Source: Collinsella sp. (GTDB lineage Bacteria; Actinomycetota; Coriobacteriia; Coriobacteriales; Coriobacteriaceae). Taken from it: 7,128 nt of DNA. Under the pieces are notes generated by a model, which was not told where the DNA came from, did no database searches, and saw nothing but the letters and a program-made list of their open reading frames with translations. The stretch covers positions 1-7,128 of the forward strand of contig DYAA01000154.1 of NCBI GenBank assembly GCA_019419405.1, in the 5' to 3' direction. Position numbers and translations under genes: made by a program. This document shows, in pieces, positions 6,171-7,128 of this stretch. Numbering within the stretch: the stretch's first letter is position 1; every line of letters starts with the position of its first letter.

Positions 6171-6213
6171 TCTCTCCTTTCAAAGCCGTACAGGCAACAC
6201 CTAAAAGGAGAGA
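6171..6213 (-). promoter_or_regulatory. Hairpin sequestering the transposase ribosome-binding site
   Basis: Minus-strand TCTCTCCTTT (6204-6213) is perfectly complementary to AAAGGAGAGA (6171-6180), which contains the transposase Shine-Dalgarno, across a 23-nt loop that itself can form GCC/GGC. The 10-bp stem would hide the ribosome-binding site 2 nt before the start codon. IS200-type elements are known to limit transposase translation with 5' structures; that role here is inference from position and complementarity. Confidence 0.6.
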
Positions 6214-6298
6214 AGGAACGCGAAATGCTGAGCCTGTGACCTATTTATATCCAATCAGCAACAAAAACAGGCCCGAAACGACAAAATCGCAAATCGAT

Positions 6299-6347
6299 GT
6301 CTGTCCCAAATGAGTGAAACCACTCATGTAAGTCTGTCCCCAATGAG
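6299..6347. repeat. Right-end inverted repeat
   Basis: Reverse complement of 5289-5337 with three differences. It contains a perfect hairpin ATGAGTG-AAAC-CACTCAT at 6310-6327 between two inverted copies of the GGGACAGAC motif. A second 30-bp unit as on the left is only partly recognisable inward of 6299. Confidence 0.85.
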
Positions 6348-6377
6348 CGGGGCGATGCACTGGCAAATAGTTTTAGT

Positions 6378-6407
6378 TGAAACGTTTCAGTTTATTGAAG
6401 CGTTTTA
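6378..6407 (+). promoter_or_regulatory. Tandem LacI-family-like operators upstream of adhE
   Basis: TGAAACGTTTCA (6378-6389) is a perfect 12-bp palindrome with the central CG typical of LacI-family sites such as Cra and catabolite-control elements. A second, imperfect copy, TGAAGCGTTTTA (6396-6407), has its centre 18 bp further on. They lie 45-75 bp upstream of the -10 of adhE, a place suited to control by carbon or energy state. The regulator is not in the window and its identity is inference. Confidence 0.55.
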
Positions 6408-6450
6408 GTGTGCCTTTTACGGGAATCTGACCGTTTACCGAATTATTTCT

Positions 6451-6459
6451 TGCTATCAT
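6451..6459 (+). promoter_or_regulatory. Extended -10 promoter of adhE
   Basis: TGCTATCAT is a TGn-type extended -10 with a five-of-six TATAAT match. No good -35 is seen at 16-18 nt. Initiation near 6466 would give a leader of about 34 nt before the adhE start. Confidence 0.55.
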
Positions 6460-6499
6460 GCTAGACGTAGGGTAAATCTCCGATCGCAAGGAGACACAA

Positions 6500-7128
6500 A
6501 TGGTGAAAAAGTCACCGGAAAACACTACTCCCGCAATTGTGGACAACGTAGAGGCGCTTGAGGCTAAGCTCGCTCAGATGCGAGAGGCCCAGGCGCTTTT
6601 TGCTACGTACACGCAGGAGCAGGTCGACAAGATCTTCTATGAGGCCGCCATGGCCGCCAACAAGGCTCGTATCCCGTTGGCGAAGATGGCCATCGAGGAG
6701 ACCGGCCGCGGCGTTCTTGAGGACAAGGTCATCAAGAACCACTACGCCGCAGAGTACATCTATAACGCTTACAAGAACACCAAGACCTGTGGTGTCCTGG
6801 AGCGCGACGAGGCTTACGGCATCACCAAGATCGCCGAGCCCATCGGCATCGTGGGCGCCGTCATCCCGACGACCAACCCCACTTCTACCGCGATCTTCAA
6901 GACGCTGATCAGCCTGAAGACCCGCAACGCCATCATCATCTCCCCGCACCCGGCTGCCGCCAAGTGCACCATCGCCGCCGCCAAGCTCGTGCTTGACGCC
7001 GCCGTCAAGGCCGGCGCCCCCGAGGGCATCATCGGCTGGGTCGATGTCCCCTCCATCGAGCTGACTAACATGGTCATGCGCGACGTCGACATCATCCTCG
7101 CCACCGGTGGCCCGGGCATGGTCAAGGC
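6500..7128 (+). CDS. adhE: Aldehyde-alcohol dehydrogenase AdhE, N-terminal part (runs off window)
   Basis: Fermentative enzyme reducing acetyl-CoA to acetaldehyde (N-terminal domain) and then to ethanol (C-terminal iron alcohol dehydrogenase), regenerating NAD+; normally assembles into spirosomes. The 209 visible residues match the aldehyde dehydrogenase half: YTQEQVDKIF at 37-46, ARIPLAKMA at 56-64, EDKVIKNHYAAEYIYNAYK at 74-92, EPIGIVGAVIPTTNPTST at 113-130, KTRNAIIISPHP at 140-151 and LATGGPGMVK at 200-209. The catalytic cysteine and the alcohol dehydrogenase half lie beyond the edge, so fusion to that half is assumed from the close match to AdhE. Compared with E. coli AdhE there are about a dozen extra N-terminal residues and two fewer just before LATGG. 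Start 6500 has AAGGAG 6 nt upstream (6488-6493). Confidence 0.93.
   Translation, partial: MVKKSPENTTPAIVDNVEALEAKLAQMREAQALFATYTQEQVDKIFYEAAMAANKARIPLAKMAIEETGRGVLEDKVIKNHYAAEYIYNAYKNTKTCGVLERDEAYGITKIAEPIGIVGAVIPTTNPTSTAIFKTLISLKTRNAIIISPHPAAAKCTIAAAKLVLDAAVKAGAPEGIIGWVDVPSIELTNMVMRDVDIILATGGPGMVK

Larger units (their letters stand above)
5287..6347 (-). mobile_element. RAYT transposase element bounded by inverted repeats
   Basis: A transposase gene (5392-6168) is framed by 49-bp inverted repeats at 5289-5337 and 6299-6347 that agree at 46 positions, the outer 27 perfectly. Each end contains GGGGACAGAC motifs and an internal near-palindrome, the arrangement expected for a Y1 transposase and the REP-like hairpins it recognises. 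The left end touches the rpmB terminator T-run and the right end lies about 150 bp before adhE. I see no convincing target duplication, which fits single-strand Y1 chemistry. Whether the whole unit moves, or the repeats are independent REP copies around a resident RAYT gene, cannot be told from one locus. Confidence 0.7.

Noticed and set aside
5285..6361. TGCACT on both sides of the element as a target-site duplication
   Set aside because: The left copy (5285-5290) overlaps the repeat start and the right copy (6356-6361) lies 9 bases outside the repeat. Positions are not symmetrical and Y1 transposases do not normally make duplications, so chance is likelier.

Overview
The window carries two ordinary metabolic blocks from a high-GC, anaerobic, Gram-positive-type bacterium, with a small repeat-flanked transposase element between them. 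Gene content (a PyrR-led pyr operon with the PyrK/PyrD pair, a zinc-ribbon L28 and AdhE) and codon use suggest a gut actinobacterium of the Coriobacteriia, possibly Collinsella. That placement is inference; no rRNA or other decisive marker is present.

Minus strand, 4804 down to 1: a pyrimidine biosynthesis operon in the order pyrR - pyrB - pyrC - pyrK - pyrD, with pyrD running off the window. The genes are tightly packed: 4 nt between pyrR and pyrB, a 17-nt pyrB/pyrC overlap, and pyrD starting within 15 nt of the pyrK stop. The exception is a 92-nt pyrC-pyrK gap holding two hairpins. Together they encode the regulator and three enzymatic steps: aspartate transcarbamoylase, dihydroorotase and the NAD-linked two-subunit dihydroorotate dehydrogenase. 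Carbamoyl-phosphate synthase and pyrE/pyrF are not in the window. The leader ahead of pyrR has a U-tract terminator and competing upstream folds, consistent with attenuation.

Plus strand, 4933-5285: a single-gene unit for ribosomal protein L28 (rpmB), with an extended -10 promoter, a hairpin in its 5' UTR and a strong intrinsic terminator.

5287-6347: an element of about 1.06 kb. It holds a minus-strand REP-associated tyrosine transposase (RAYT, Y1/HUH family) with a C-terminal helix-turn-helix. It is bounded by near-perfect 49-bp inverted repeats (46/49) built from GGGGACAGACTTA units that are themselves hairpin-forming. A perfect 10-bp inverted repeat places the transposase ribosome-binding site in a stem. 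The left boundary directly abuts the rpmB terminator.

Plus strand, 6378-7128: a regulatory region with a perfect TGAAACGTTTCA dyad and a second imperfect copy (LacI/Cra/CcpA-like operators), then an extended -10 promoter and the first 209 codons of adhE, the fermentative aldehyde/alcohol dehydrogenase.

The most unusual parts are the RAYT element with its ends and sequestered ribosome-binding site, and the pyrR leader, whose folds compete in an order different from the Bacillus model. No wholly unfamiliar gene system is evident.
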